NCBI RefSeq assembly: GCF_019578655.1
Contig: NC_063257.1
Coordinates: forward strand, 23,064,001-23,128,000
Direction of reading: 5' to 3'
Source of the DNA: Ricinus communis
Lineage: Eukaryota > Streptophyta > Magnoliopsida > Malpighiales > Euphorbiaceae
Length of the DNA stretch: 64,000 nt
Shown: piece after piece, positions 1-11,097 of the stretch
Position numbering within the stretch: the first letter of the stretch is position 1
Layout: every line of letters begins with the position of its first letter
The notes under the pieces: model-generated
What the model saw: the letters and a program-made list of their open reading frames with translations, nothing else
Databases searched by the model: none
What the model was told of the DNA's origin: nothing
Translations under genes and position numbers: made by a program

Positions 1-516
1 ATGATACCCTTACTTGTACTGTATTTGGGATTATCGCTTACTTAATGGTAGTGAAGCATACATCGTGCACAAATGTATCTGAGGAAGAGTCATTTTAAAC
101 ATATGCTGTCATAAAAAATATCGTTATGATCGGTAATCCAAATACGAGATATAGCCTGTCTTATGCGAGCTAGCTAAGTCCAGAAGACCATGATTCTTCA
201 AGCATGCGTGATATCAGATTCTTCTACCATCGTCTGTCTAATTTTAGCTAAGCTCATATATCATAACCCGTTCTATGGTCCTTTGACCGGTGCTAGGGAA
301 TGGATAGGCTTAAAGCCACCGAAACACATAGCAAGCTTGACTGATCACTAACTTAATTAAATTATAATTCCATTCAATATACCAAACACTATGTCTACTA
401 ATACATATCCATAAATACAATAGAATTTATACTCGTTCATCAGCAATAATAAAATTAAGACATTATCAGGTTGTTCATTATGTCGGATAGAAATATCAAG
501 TCTAAATGTAAATACT
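1..516. other. Unrecognised AT-rich flank
   Basis: No gene, RNA or repeat boundary could be recognised here. The sequence is not like the plastid DNA that starts near 517 and not obviously like the R1 repeat found further right. It may be degraded retrotransposon LTR sequence, but nothing seen supports that firmly. Confidence 0.4.
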
Positions 517-517
517 G

Positions 518-849
518 ACCCTTCTTATTGGATGATCATGATACTTCCCAAAAATTGAAATTTTTGATTAATGGAGGAACAATATCAGCATTTATTCAAT
601 AAGATACCAAAATGGATGATTGACTCATTCCATACTAGAAATAATCGCAGAAAATCTTTTGATAACACATTCCTATTTCTCAATGATATCGCAGGATCAA
701 GACAATTGGCTGAATCCCGTGAAACCATTTTATAGAAGTTCATTGATATCTTTTTTTTTCTATAAAGCAAATCGACTTCGATCCTTGAATAATCTACATT
801 ACTTTTGCTTCTATTGTAACAAAAGATTCCCTTTTTATGTGAAAAAGAA
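518..849 (+). pseudogene. ycf2: ycf2 fragment (plastid-derived)
   Basis: Ycf2 is a very large plastid protein of more than 2000 residues, reported as part of a membrane AAA-type import motor. Only about 110 codons from its middle are present. Translation shows the Ycf2-like stretches [33 protein letters not shown] and [11 protein letters not shown] spread over several frames, so small indels have broken the frame. Similarity ends near 849, where sequence typical of the rps2 downstream spacer begins. The strand is opposite to rps2 and rpoC2. It cannot be functional. Confidence 0.88.
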
Positions 850-1081
850 AACTTTAAAAGGAATTATTTTGATTTAACCATCTTTTTTTTCGACTTGCCC
901 ACTAAAATTATATGTTTTCAATTTAAATTGTATATTTTAGATACCAACAAATCACATAATATACCCAATTATTTTTATTTCTTTTGTACGATTCAGGAAT
1001 AGTAACCGATTCCATAAATCTATGCTATTGGAATTCACAAAATAATTAATTTATCTTATTATTACTCTATCTTATTATTAA

Positions 1082-1791
1082 TCAGGGATTTCATATGTAG
1101 CTAGAACAACCCTCACAAATTGCAAATACTAATTTATTAAGAATTAATCGGATTGAAGCTATAGCGTTGTCATTCGCTGGAATTAAAATATCTATGAGAT
1201 CCGGGTCACAGTTTGTATCAATTAAAAAAATCGTTGGAATTCCTAAAGTGATATATTCTCGAAGAGCCGTATAGTCTTCTTGCTGATCAATGATTATTAC
1301 AATATCGGATAACCCCATCATATATTTAATCCCACCCAAATATGTTTGCAAGTGAGCTAATTGTCTCTTTAACCAAGCGGCATCTCCTTATGGAAGACGG
1401 TTGAGTCTACCTGTCTTTTGTCCCATTCTCAAGTCCCTGAACTTTTGAAGTCTAGTTTTTTTAATGGACCAATCCATTAAAATACTGCCAAGCTATTTTT
1501 TTTATTAACATAATGACACTGAACCCTTATTGCGCTCATGCTACTGAATCCACCGCTTTATTTTTGGTACCAACAATTAGGAATTGTTTTCTCCCACTTG
1601 TTGCATCAAAAACTAAATCACAAGCTTCTGATAAAAAATGAGTAGTTCTAGTAAGATTTGTAATATGAATACCATTACGCTTTACAGAGATATAAGGTGC
1701 CATTCTCGGATTCCATTTCTAGTACCATGAACAAAATGAACTCCTGCTTTCATCATCTCTTCCAAATTAATGTCTAATATCTTCTTATCAT
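1082..1791 (-). pseudogene. rps2: rps2 pseudogene (plastid ribosomal protein S2)
   Basis: Plastid RPS2 is a small-subunit ribosomal protein of about 236 residues; this copy spans nearly the full length. The start ATG is at 1791, in the context ATG ATA AGA AGA TAT, followed at once by TAG where the functional gene has a Trp codon. Later segments match [46 protein letters not shown] and [11 protein letters not shown], in shifting frames. The last 86 codons (1091-1351) form one open stretch ending in SSYI, where a TGA replaces the Arg codon before the final NP. Several single-base indels and stops make it a pseudogene. Confidence 0.93.
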
Positions 1792-2034
1792 TTCTCCCCA
1801 CTCTTCCTCTCTCTCTTTTTTTTAAAGAAAAAAGAAAGACGACATACCTTGGAATAAATAATTGTTCCGATAGAACCTTCTCTTTTCCCAGAGATTGGAC
1901 GTTGATATGCGATCCAATTGATTAATTTTTTTATATTCCTTAATTTCTTTATTTCTTTATTACTTTACTATTAACAAATCATATGTAACAAATCACAGGA
2001 CTGCGTTAATTAAAAAAAAAGGATGAATATGCTC
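1792..2034. other. rps2-rpoC2 plastid spacer
   Basis: AT-rich spacer between the rpoC2 and rps2 remnants, with homopolymer runs. It is as expected for the plastid rpoC2-rps2 intergenic region. No gene is seen in it. Confidence 0.7.
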
Positions 2035-3610
2035 TTAGGAATCATTAAGTTTCTAATGTATCGTAGAAATTTTTTAAAATGCAAGAATTAAATAACTCTC
2101 TGTGGTGGAATAAAATATATCTATCTCTAAATTCCTCCCTGAATAAATTATTCTTTTTGGTTCTTAAAGGAATGTTCTTGTATTGCCTTGAACCTTGTAC
2201 TAATCCTTTAAATCCGGTACCAACAGGTATCATACCGCCTAGAACAACATTTTCCTTCAGGCCTTTCAACCAATCGATACTACCGCGGATAACGGCTTTT
2301 GCTAAAACACGAGTAGTTTCTTGAAAACTAGCCTCAGATTTGAAAATTTGAATGTTCAGAGATGCTCTCATTATTCGTAATAATATGGCTCGGTAACAGA
2401 TGGCTTCTTCCAAAGCATGTCCTATTCATTCCGCTCGTAACAATCCAATTAGTTCTCCAGGTAAAAAACATTAGACATTCTGTCTTCTAAAACTAATATT
2501 TTTAATGTTATTTGACGTACAATAATTTCTATATGCCTATTATGGATATGCATACCTTGGGATTGATAAAACCTGTGGATCTTATTAACTAAAGAGATAC
2601 GACTTTGCACTATAGTTAGCTCAACACCAATTAAGAATCCCTAAGAAATTCCAAGAATTCTTGGTATACATTCGTTCCAACCCCCAACTCTCTTTTTTAG
2701 GTTTATCGATATTGAATCAATTGAACGCACTTCTAACACTTGTTCTACATTTGGAAGACCCTGTGTTATATCACCAGATCTCGACTTTTCATATATAAAT
2801 GTAACTAATGTATCTCATTCGTAAAGGATTTCTCCATAATGGCTATGAATGATTGCTCCTGGAGTGGCCAAATAAGGCTTACCAGATCTTATTACTACAG
2901 AGCTAATGTGAATAATTGTAACTTGACCCGATTTTAGATGTGGTCCGTTTTTGGCCATACATATATTTTTGCAAATAAACTGTCCCGGGCTAAATAATTA
3001 TAATGGAGAAAATACTAATTCAAATTGAATGGATTTAAAATACTATTACTGCATGGATCGAGATTAACAACTCTCCATTTTCGTCCATTAAATGATATTT
3101 TACTCGAAAAGTCTGTTTTAAACTGTCAAGTTTCAAATATTTAATTACTAGGATCTGATTATGAGTTATTAATATTTAATTTAAATGGTAAAATAAATAC
3201 AAATTCGTAATTTGAAGGGTTGTTCCAAAAGGGCGCAATGAATTTTTAATTGGAATTATAGGACCTCTTTTAATTAATTCTTTTACTATATTGTGATGTT
3301 TTACATCGTTGAAGAGATCCATTTGAAAACAATTAGATGATGACAAAATTATCAAAGATTGACATTCCTTATTTCTATTCAACAACATACTAATAGTTCC
3401 TTGATTTTGTTTAACTGATTGTTGAATCCTTGTCTTGAAATATATGGGATAAAATGGATTAATATTAGTGTGATTTACCCTATTATTAGAGATCGGCCCT
3501 GAACCCAATGGATCATTCCTTTTTCTATTGATATATGAAATATGGGATTTCACTAGGTTGATTTTTAAGAAATCACGAATCAGACCATTTGTGTTTACTT
3601 CAATAAAGGA
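2035..3610 (-). pseudogene. rpoC2: rpoC2 3'-half pseudogene (plastid RNA polymerase beta'')
   Basis: RpoC2 is the beta'' subunit of the plastid-encoded RNA polymerase, normally about 1300-1400 residues. Roughly the last 500 codons are present. Recognisable blocks in order are [101 protein letters not shown] and [19 protein letters not shown]. They fall in different frames, so the gene is broken by indels. The authentic terminal NDS-stop is at 2035, but a small deletion makes the last open stretch end at 2045. The 5' end is cut near 3610 at the NUPT boundary. Confidence 0.93.
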
Positions 3611-3683
3611 AGCGCATGCCTCTTAAATTGAAGAACTTTTTTTTATTCTTTGTCCCAATTTAACACTAAACAAGTTTGAACTA

Positions 3684-4281
3684 ATTTACAACTCAATTAG
3701 GATAGAGACAAACATCCTAACTAAGAAAGATAACTAAAAACAAAGTCCTAATACTTCTAAATTACTATGTAGTCACCCATTAGGAGTAAGAAACGTGGTT
3801 TCTTTAAGTCACACACATGGGCCATCTTTGTCGGAGTTAATTAGGTCCAAACTCCTATGTGCTTTTATGTGCTCCTATATGTTCATTAAGCCCATGTTAG
3901 ATTTATTCAAGCTCAATAAACTGAATTAGATTAATGAGCCTTGAATTTGAATCCAATTCTTCAAGCCTTGATGTGTTGTTAGCCCAAATGTCTTGAATAA
4001 GCCCATTGAGAGCTTCTTTTATCTTCTTAGCCTTGGACTTTGTAATTGGGTCTCCATGGATGTGAAGTGGATCTTGAATCCTAGTTGGATCAGGATTCCC
4101 AATGTCACTTGAATTCTTGATGTCATTCAGTTTTCCAACATCATTAGGACTCCTTGTTGGAGTAGAACTTCTAATTAGTGAAGGACTTCTTGTCAGAATA
4201 GGATTCTTTCAGCTAGTAGGATTTGCATCATTAGGATTCCTTGTTAGAGTAGGATTTCTTGTGCTAGATGGGTTCTTATCA
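3684..4281 (-). repeat. Family C LTR, truncated copy next to NUPT 1
   Basis: This segment aligns by eye with 20242-20804, including the same junction into the R1 repeat. On the minus strand the LTR begins TGATAAGAACCC at 4281. The right flank AATGATGGAGATC is the same R1 target position as at 20805. The other end is lost where NUPT 1 begins. The copy is moderately diverged from the full one at 19644-20804. Confidence 0.75.
3903..4277 (-). pseudogene. Retrotransposon polyprotein C-terminal tail inside LTR C
   Basis: On the minus strand about 125 codons are open with only one internal TGA, ending in TAA at 3903. The first part is a degenerate repeat rich in Asn, Pro, Thr, Arg and Ser (units like TRNPTL, TRNPND, TRSPSL). 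It is followed by DPITKSKAKKIKEALNGLIQ and DIWANN. The basic Lys/Arg motif resembles the TRARAKR tail of family A at 23634. Such tails lie at the polyprotein C-terminus of some plant Ty3/gypsy elements whose frame runs into the 3' LTR. The equivalent region of the second copy is 20470-20797. It is not an independent gene. Confidence 0.6.
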
Positions 4282-6802
4282 ATGATGGAGATCGTAATGG
4301 TCCAAATCTTGATTGGAACATTGGTGCGTGCCTTGATTCCAAATCTAGGTTTGCTACTGCGGGTCTTCATAAGTCCACAAAGTTCTTGTAAGAACGTATA
4401 ACTTGACTTCCCACAAGGTAGAAAACTAAAATAATATGCTCACTAGCCTTAAGTATTCGGTTGCATATAGTCTTTTTAGTGTGAAAGCCCTAATTCCATA
4501 TAAAGAAAAAATAAGAAGCTAAATATGAATAAATAAATAAAGAAGGATGAATAAACTAAAGTCAAATCAAGAGATAAGAACTGGAGAGGAGTTGACTAGT
4601 CAATAGCTATCGTTGTTCCAAATTTTATAAGCCAGCTTGATGAAAGTAAGGGGAAATCTGCGAGGACCTACCTAATTATAACCCAACCCAAATTAGTTCT
4701 TTATATGCATCCCGGACATTAAAATGCTCGTATTCCCACTAGTATTACACTTGGATTAACTGAAACCCATATGATCTCTTCCCTATAGCGCATGGATTTA
4801 CGTCTCATCTTGCTTGATCATCAAGCTAAGCCCCAATGTTACTGGTTAAGCTTGTCAATTGCATTCCTATGATTCTGTATGCCAATCCTCGTGTCATCAG
4901 GAGTCCTCGTGCTTAGAGATACAAGGAACAAGCCTCAATTCTCATTGTTCCCTTTTTCCTCCAAAAGTTCTGTTTGCAAACATTGGAAGAATGATATCAA
5001 TACTCGATCAACTAATTTTCTTTCTTCGCATTTGTCCAAGTATTGAATCAGTGCCTATGATTGCCGCTTCCTTGAGCTTTGTCTCAGCAGTCGTGTTTAT
5101 GCTCCCTAGATAAAACCAAACTATCATACAAGAGAAAGAAGGGTTGAGTAGTTAACAACTCTCATAGTCCCAAATTGTATGAGCTAGATTCGTAAAAGTA
5201 AGGGAGAATTTATATGGGCATACTTAATAACACTTCTACCAATTACATAATTATATGCATCCTAGACGTCGAATTACACTCATTCCCTCTTGGATTAATC
5301 AAAAGCAACATGATTTTTCCCTTACGCGCATGGATTTGTGTCTCGTCTTGCTAGATCATCAAGTCATGGTATAATGCCACCTGTCAAGCTTGTCAATTGT
5401 ATTTATGCTAGCCAATAAACTAAACCATCAAACTAGATAGAGATTAGATAGCGTGGAACAAAAGAAATAAATAAAATGAGAACATAGATGGGATTTCGGA
5501 TCTGATAAGGAAAGAAATCACAAGTTCTTTATATTCTTCCATACAGCTAAGCGAAAGGATCAAATCGAATTGACTTAAACATAAGGTCGACAAAGACTAC
5601 AAAAGAAAGGAAGGACGTAAGCCATAAGTCTATGTTTGTTAGAATGAGTCTTGATAAGTCCGCAAAGTTCTTGAAAGAACCCATATCTTGATTTTTACAA
5701 GGTAGAGAACTCAAATAATATGTTCACTACTATCAAGTATTCGGTTACATGCGGTTTTTGTAGTACGAGATAGTAGTTAACTGGTTAACAACTTCCCAAT
5801 TTCATGAGCCAACTTAACACAAACAAGGAAAAATTTATCTAGGCCTACCTAATACTACTCTGACCCAAGTTTTTTCATTATATGCAGCCCTAACATCAAA
5901 ATGCTCAAATTGCTACTTGTATTACGCTTGGATTTCATGATTTCTCCCTTATGAACGTGGATTTACGTCTCATCCTACTTGATCATGAAGCTAAGCACAA
6001 TGCCATCGGTCAAGCTTTTCAATTGAGTTCCCGTGATTCTTTATGCCAATCCTTGTGCCATCAGAAGTCATCATGCTTGGAGGAATAAGGAATGATGGAG
6101 ATTCTAATGGTGCAAATCCTACATCAGAATATTTAGCGTGCCTCGATTCTCATTGTTCCTACTTTCCTCTAGAAGATTTGTCAATGATTATTCTGAGAAT
6201 GATATCATACACAATCAACTAATTTTCTTTCTTTTCAATTGTCCAACCATTGGATCGGTGCCTATGATTGCCGCTTCCATGTGCTTTAACTCAACACTCG
6301 TACTTATGCTTCCTAAATAAAATAAAATCATTATATTAGACAGAGATTAGAAAGAGAGGCATAAAACAAACAAATAAAATGAGAAAATAGGTAAGATTTT
6401 CGGATCCAATAAGGAAAGAAAGCATAAGTTCTTTGTTCTCTTCTATACAGCTAAGCGTAAGGATCAAATGAAATTCATTTAAACACAAGGGCAGATAAAG
6501 AACACAAAAGAATGAAAGGACATGAGCGATAAGTCTATGTTCACTAGCGCGAGTGTTGATAAGCTTGCATAGTTCTTGAAAGAACTGAAAACTTGATTCC
6601 CATAGGTTATTACACTAAAATAATATGCTAACTTGCCTCAAGTAGCATGCAGATTTTATATTTTGAAGCCCTCATTTCATGAGAAAAAGAAACTAGAAGA
6701 TAAATTTGAGTAAATAATAAAATAATATGGATAAACTAAAGTCAAATCAAGAATCAGAGAGTAATTAACTGGATAAGAATGACTAAGTTTTTTTAGGGTA
6801 GT
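4282..6802 (+). repeat. R1 repeat block (about 1-kb units), plus orientation
   Basis: Successive partial copies of a non-coding repeat of about 1 kb. Recognition points are GAGTTGACT(A/G)GTCAAC near 4590, 5140 and 5770, CATCAGGAGTCCTCGTGC, GATCAACTAATTTTCTTTC, and AAGTATTCGGTTGCATGCGG. Units here are truncated relative to one another. Short open frames occur inside (for example 4859-5113), but the copies do not conserve a frame. No real gene is seen. Confidence 0.8.
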
Positions 6803-8238
6803 TGGTGTATGCGTAAAATACATACATCTAAATGGGGTTTTTAAGATTGATTTTATCTACATTTGGATGTGAATTGGTCCCAACACTCACCCTATGTGTC
6901 TGTTTGGGTGCATTAGGTCCAAAAGAAGCCAAAGTATGATAAAGGGAAGAATTGGAGGATAATTGGACGTCAAAGCTGCCGAAACAAGCTAAGTATGCCC
7001 ATGAGGAAGGTTAACACGGCCGTGTTGGATTCAACAAGCCGTGTTCCCAACACGGCCACCAACATGGCCGTGTTGGATGCATCAAACATCAAAGAAGAAA
7101 GAGGTTTTTTGGGAGCACGGCCACAGAGAGTAACACGGGCATCAACACCAGAACGTATTGGGAACACGGACATCAGCATGGCCATGTTCATGGCAGCTGG
7201 TCAAATTCATTTAAAAAGAAAGAAAAGGAAAAAAGGGAGGCAGCTAGGGTTAGAATGTCCAAAACTCATCTTTTTCTTTGTTTAAGGGTTTTCTGAGTTG
7301 AAACTAAGGGAAAAGGAGACTTGGATCAAGGTTTCACTTGGATTCTCTTCGAAGATCAAAGATTAGTGAGGATTGTCGATTGGTTTCAATCCGAGTAAGA
7401 GGAACAAGAATCGATCCAAGATTGGGCATGAGGAATTGGAGCTATTTACTCTCATCCAAGGTGTATTCGGGTTCCTCTACCTCTACTCATTGTTTTTGTA
7501 ATTGAATTCTTGTTGGTTGTGATTATGAACATGATTAGCTAAACTTATTAACCCATTGGGGTTCTTTATCTAGGGACTTTTGTACTTCAATTTTGAATTG
7601 AATGTATTGATTGTCAATATTGGTTTGCAATGGAAGTATTTATTGATTTGTTCTTCATATCTTGTTGAATGATTTTTGAAATTTGAATGATCTTGAGAAA
7701 GACGTTTAGGTTTGGATTGTCCTTTGCAACCTAGAATTGAATTCGCCTAGAGATAGGGTGTTCGTTCTACCGGATTGAGAATTAACAACTCTCAATAGTG
7801 TTAAATAGTACATAATGCTAATTTGGGTAATTAGAGTTAGGAAGAGATTTCAACCTAATTAATCAAAGTTAAGATGTTAGTGTCCTTGAGAAAGGCATTA
7901 ATTGTGTAGAGATTTTCCCACGGAAATTGGATTCAATCAATCAATTCCACCTTTAGTTTCTATTCCTTAGAGATAAGAATTCCCAAAGGGTTATTCCTTT
8001 ACTTGAATTAATCATTCCCTAGTATACGTAGTTCGACAATAATTAGAGTAGCAATTAGTTAATTTAGGAATTATTCATTAACGCTATTTTTTTCTATGAT
8101 TAGATAACAGAGAAGATTGAGTAGATTTAGGTTCACACGTTCTTTGGGGAATACGACACTTGGTACTCGCCGTTAGCTATACTCCACTGATAGGTACACT
8201 GCCTTAGGTCATAGTCTTGCTTGACTTAGCACACATCA
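6803..8238 (+). repeat. Family D LTR, copy 1 (5' LTR with primer-binding site)
   Basis: Begins near TGGTGTATGCGTAAAATAC and ends with CACATCA followed by AGTTTTTGGCGCCGTT, which is typical of an LTR end plus primer-binding site. Copy 2 (8270-9685, opposite strand) begins TGATGTGCG, so the ideal termini are TGATGTG...CACATCA. The first 400 bases contain several palindromic AACACGGCCGTGTT-type motifs. About 1.44 kb long. No coding potential is recognised. Confidence 0.75.
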
Positions 8239-8244
8239 AGTTTT

Positions 8245-8254
8245 TGGCGCCGTT
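8245..8254 (+). other. Primer-binding site of family D element
   Basis: TGGCGCCGTT directly follows the LTR end. This core is characteristic of the tRNA-Asp-type primer-binding site of Athila/Tat-like Ty3/gypsy elements. Only a few bases of internal sequence follow before an inverted LTR begins, so the element body is missing. Confidence 0.6.
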
Positions 8255-8269
8255 AGCTATTTGTGTTAG

Positions 8270-9685
8270 CTACAATCTAAGGCAGTGTACCTATCGAGGC
8301 AGTGTAGCACTAATGGCGAGTATCAAGGTCGTATTCCACGGGAAAGTGAAAGCCCAGAGTTACTCCCTTGTTCCTTGTTATATTAACTTAAAATTAGTGA
8401 TGAATAATTTCTAAACTAACTAGTAGCTATAAGCTAAGTTCTAAGGGAGATGCAGGAGTAATTCATAATTAAAATAACCAAGATAAGAAAGCAAACCCAA
8501 AGGGAACCTAAACTAGTTGGCAATCAAACAAAAGATAAAGGATTGATGAGTCTAATTATGCTACCCGTGGATGAATTCTTAATCGAATTCGATTTCTCTC
8601 TCGAGATAATCGAATTCCTAAATCTAATAACCTAAAGTTGGAATCTCTTCCTAACGATTGATTCTTAAATTAGCATTAGGCTTTAATCCGCCTCTATTAA
8701 ACTTTGTTAATTCTTAATCCGGCTAGTTAATTATCCTTATCTCTAAGCGATTATTAACCAGTTCTTGCTATTCAAAATTCTAATTGCCAAATAGACTTCT
8801 CAATCACACAAAGCAATCTAAACACACAATTCACAACGTCTCATGAATGATGCATTATCTTATTAATACTGAAAGCAAGAAGAATACAAAACTAACCCAA
8901 ACAATCCAACAATATAATATCAAGCCAACATAGTAAAGAGTTCCCAATGGATTTAATCAATCTAGCTAATCATATTGATTATCAAAATCCATAAGAACAC
9001 AATTATAACAAAGAATAAAGGTAGAAAAACCCGATTACACCCTTGGATAAGAGTAAACAACCCCAATTCCTCTTGCTCGAATTGAATCGATTCTTGTTCC
9101 TCTTGCTCGATTTGAAAACCAATCAACGAACCTCGCCCAATCTTCAATCTTTGAAGGGAATCCGAATGAAACCTTGATCCAAGTCTCCTTTTCCCTTGGT
9201 TCCAGCTTAGAAAACCTTTAGAGAGAGAAAAATTAGGGTTTGGGATGTTCTCCCCCTGCCCTCCCTCTTTTCCCTTGGTTCTTTCTTTTAATTAATTCGT
9301 CGTGTCGCTGCAAACACGGCCGTGTTAGGAACACGGTTTGGTGTTCCTGGCCGTGTTTCTCTCTGTAGCCGTGCTCCCTAAAAACTTCTTCTTCTTTGAT
9401 GTTTGACGCACCCAACACGGTCGTGTTGGTGCCCGTGTTGGGAACACGGCCAGTGTTGAAACCAACACGGCCCTGTTCAGCTTCCTCATGCTCGTACTTA
9501 GCTTGTTTCGGCAGCTTTAATGTCTAATTATGCTCCAATTCTTCCCTTTATCATTCTTTGACTTCTTTTGAACCTAATGCACACAAATAGACGCATAGGG
9601 TGAGTGTTGGGACCAATTCACATCCAAATGTCCATAAAATCAATCTTAAAAACCCCATTTAGATGTGTGTATTTTACGCACATCA
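8270..9685 (-). repeat. Family D LTR, copy 2 (inverted)
   Basis: The reverse complement matches 6803-8238 almost from end to end: TGATGTGCGTAAAATACACAC at its start (9685), the shared AAGCTGCCGAAACAAGCTAAGTA block, the ACACGGCCGTGTT motif cluster, and CGATAGGTACACTGCCTTAG near its end. Its 3' terminus is lost near 8270, where it meets the other copy. Similarity is highest in the first 500 bases and lower in the middle. The arrangement makes a 2.9-kb near-palindrome. Confidence 0.75.
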
Positions 9686-10418
9686 TATGGCATGTAATTC
9701 GGCAAGCAAGAAGCAATGGTATTATATAGTGGTAAGATATGTTTTCGATAGGTAAAGAAAAAAGGTAAAAATCTTGCTATGTTGAGCAAAGGTCTTAGGG
9801 TGTCAGCTAGGCAAGAGTAGAAAGGGAAAAATATGGGTTTTGTTCCTCTAGGTAGGGCGGCTAAGGTTGAGTGTGTGTGTATGTTTTGATTTTAGAAGGA
9901 AGTTAGGAAAGAAACAATTAGAAATATTCCTTTTTCCTAAGTTAGGAATGAAAGAAATAATTCCTTAACTAGCTTGTGTAATTTGGCACACCTTGTAGAG
10001 ACAAAAAGTTTGCTTCCTAAGTGTAAAGTTTCCTCTTTTGCAAAGATCTTCTTGAGTAGTAAACTTCCTATCTTGTGTTTTCCCTTGTTTCCAAATTAGT
10101 TCTCCCTTTTCTAGGAAAAGATTTTCGGCAAAGTCAAGGATATATGAAGGAGATATTTTTCCTATTCCTTCATTAGGAAACTTGTTGAGTTTTTCCTCTT
10201 TTATGATAAGTCTCCAAAATGTATTCCCTTGATTAAAAACTTCCAAAATTTCAGCTCCGCCACCTCCAAGCTTGGATTTTCGAACTTAAATGGAGTTCTA
10301 CTTAAAATGAACACTTTTTCTTTTATTTATTTTTGCACCAATTTTTCACTCTTTTTTTAACTAATTTTTGGAAATAAAAGAACTAACTAAACAACTACAA
10401 TCTTGAACTTGAACCTAA
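9686..10418 (-). mobile_element. Leader / internal 5' region of family B retroelement (truncated)
   Basis: On the minus strand this follows the family B LTR and its primer-binding site, as the untranslated leader of an LTR retrotransposon would. It is cut at 9685/9686 by the family D LTR. A 93-codon open stretch (9965-10246) has no recognisable domain. No gag motif was found before the truncation. Confidence 0.5.
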
Positions 10419-10430
10419 GCTCTGATACTA
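10419..10430 (-). other. Primer-binding site of family B element
   Basis: The minus strand reads TAGTATCAGAGC, one base different from TGGTATCAGAGC. That sequence is complementary to the 3' end of initiator tRNA-Met and is the usual plant LTR-retrotransposon primer-binding site. It lies a few bases inside the LTR end at 10435. Confidence 0.7.
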
Positions 10431-10661
10431 AAACTAATATGACCCTAGATAATCCGTTTTGAGGATTTATCAAGAAGAAGATAAAGGATACATAACTAAG
10501 AACTCACAGCAATCTAATGAAGGAACCCTTAGCTATCAATGAACAATCAACAAAGTTGCAATGTCCAAAATAATAAGTCCTCATAAGAAATTAGAAGTAG
10601 AACACTCTCAAGCATCAAATTGTAATCAAAGTTAAAGTCTTACAAGATAATAACACTTAAG

Positions 10662-10669
10662 TATTTATA
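10662..10669 (-). promoter_or_regulatory. Putative TATA box of LTR B
   Basis: The minus strand reads CACTATAAATACTTAAG in the middle of the LTR, at the position where the U3/R promoter of an LTR is expected. The call rests on motif and position only. Confidence 0.45.
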
Positions 10670-10880
10670 GTGAATACTTAGGGTTTAAACAAACTAATGA
10701 GTGTTGTGCCAAATGCAAAGGGCGGTCCATAGTTAGAATTAATCTAATAAACATAACTAGAGGCCTAAACTAAACAAGTAATGAAAAAGGCCTAAAGAAA
10801 TAGAGTTTTAAAGTAATAAAACACTCAAGGGCCAAAATACATAAGAAGTAGCTTCGGCCCAAGGGGAAATTAATAAGGAG

Positions 10881-11096
10881 TCAAGCTACTTGAAGCCCAT
10901 TCTCACTAACTTGAATCATCAAGACACAATCTAGCCCATTGGGCTTATTTGAGGCTTGTTCTTCCACAATGTGAGTTGTCACTAAGGCTTGAGCAAATAA
11001 GGCCACTGCATCCTTAATCTTCTTGGCTCTTACTCTTGTCCCCATATATAGAGGATCTTGTTTGGATGGGTTTGTAGGAGCACTAGGATTTCCATC
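10881..11096 (-). pseudogene. Polyprotein C-terminal tail inside LTR B
   Basis: About 70 codons are open on the minus strand, starting at the LTR boundary. They contain GTRVRAKKIKDAVALFAQAL, a basic Arg/Lys motif followed by an amphipathic stretch, then HIVEEQASNKPNGLD. This is the third LTR family in the window with such a tail (compare 3903-4277 and 23634-23672). An apparent longer frame starting at 11252 is a chimera: its first ~50 codons are R1 repeat sequence. Confidence 0.5.
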
Positions 11097-11097
11097 A

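Larger units (their letters stand above)
517..3640. mobile_element. NUPT 1: mosaic plastid DNA insertion (ycf2 / rps2 / rpoC2)
   Basis: Three plastid genes are recognisable by translation: a ycf2 internal piece on the plus strand, then rps2 and the 3' part of rpoC2 on the minus strand. rpoC2-rps2 keeps the order of the plastid rpoB-rpoC1-rpoC2-rps2-atpI operon, and 850-1081 looks like the rps2-atpI spacer. ycf2 normally lies in the inverted repeat, far from rps2, so the insertion joined two plastid fragments or was rearranged afterwards. All genes have stops and frameshifts. The right edge lies between about 3610 and 3684, where family C LTR sequence shared with 20.24 kb begins. Confidence 0.9.
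10435..11097 (-). repeat. Family B LTR (5' LTR, minus strand)
   Basis: On the minus strand it starts TGATGGAAATCCTAG at 11097, where R1 repeat sequence (CCAATCCTTG) stops, and ends near GGGTCATATTA at 10435, next to the primer-binding site. It contains a TATA box (10662-10669) and near its start a coding tail. About 660 bp long. Its TGATG start matches the style of families A and D. Confidence 0.65.

Noticed and set aside
585..770. Minus-strand open frame of 61 codons
   Set aside because: It is antisense to the ycf2 fragment on the plus strand.
2079..2324. Plus-strand open frame of 81 codons
   Set aside because: It is antisense to the conserved C-terminal part of rpoC2.
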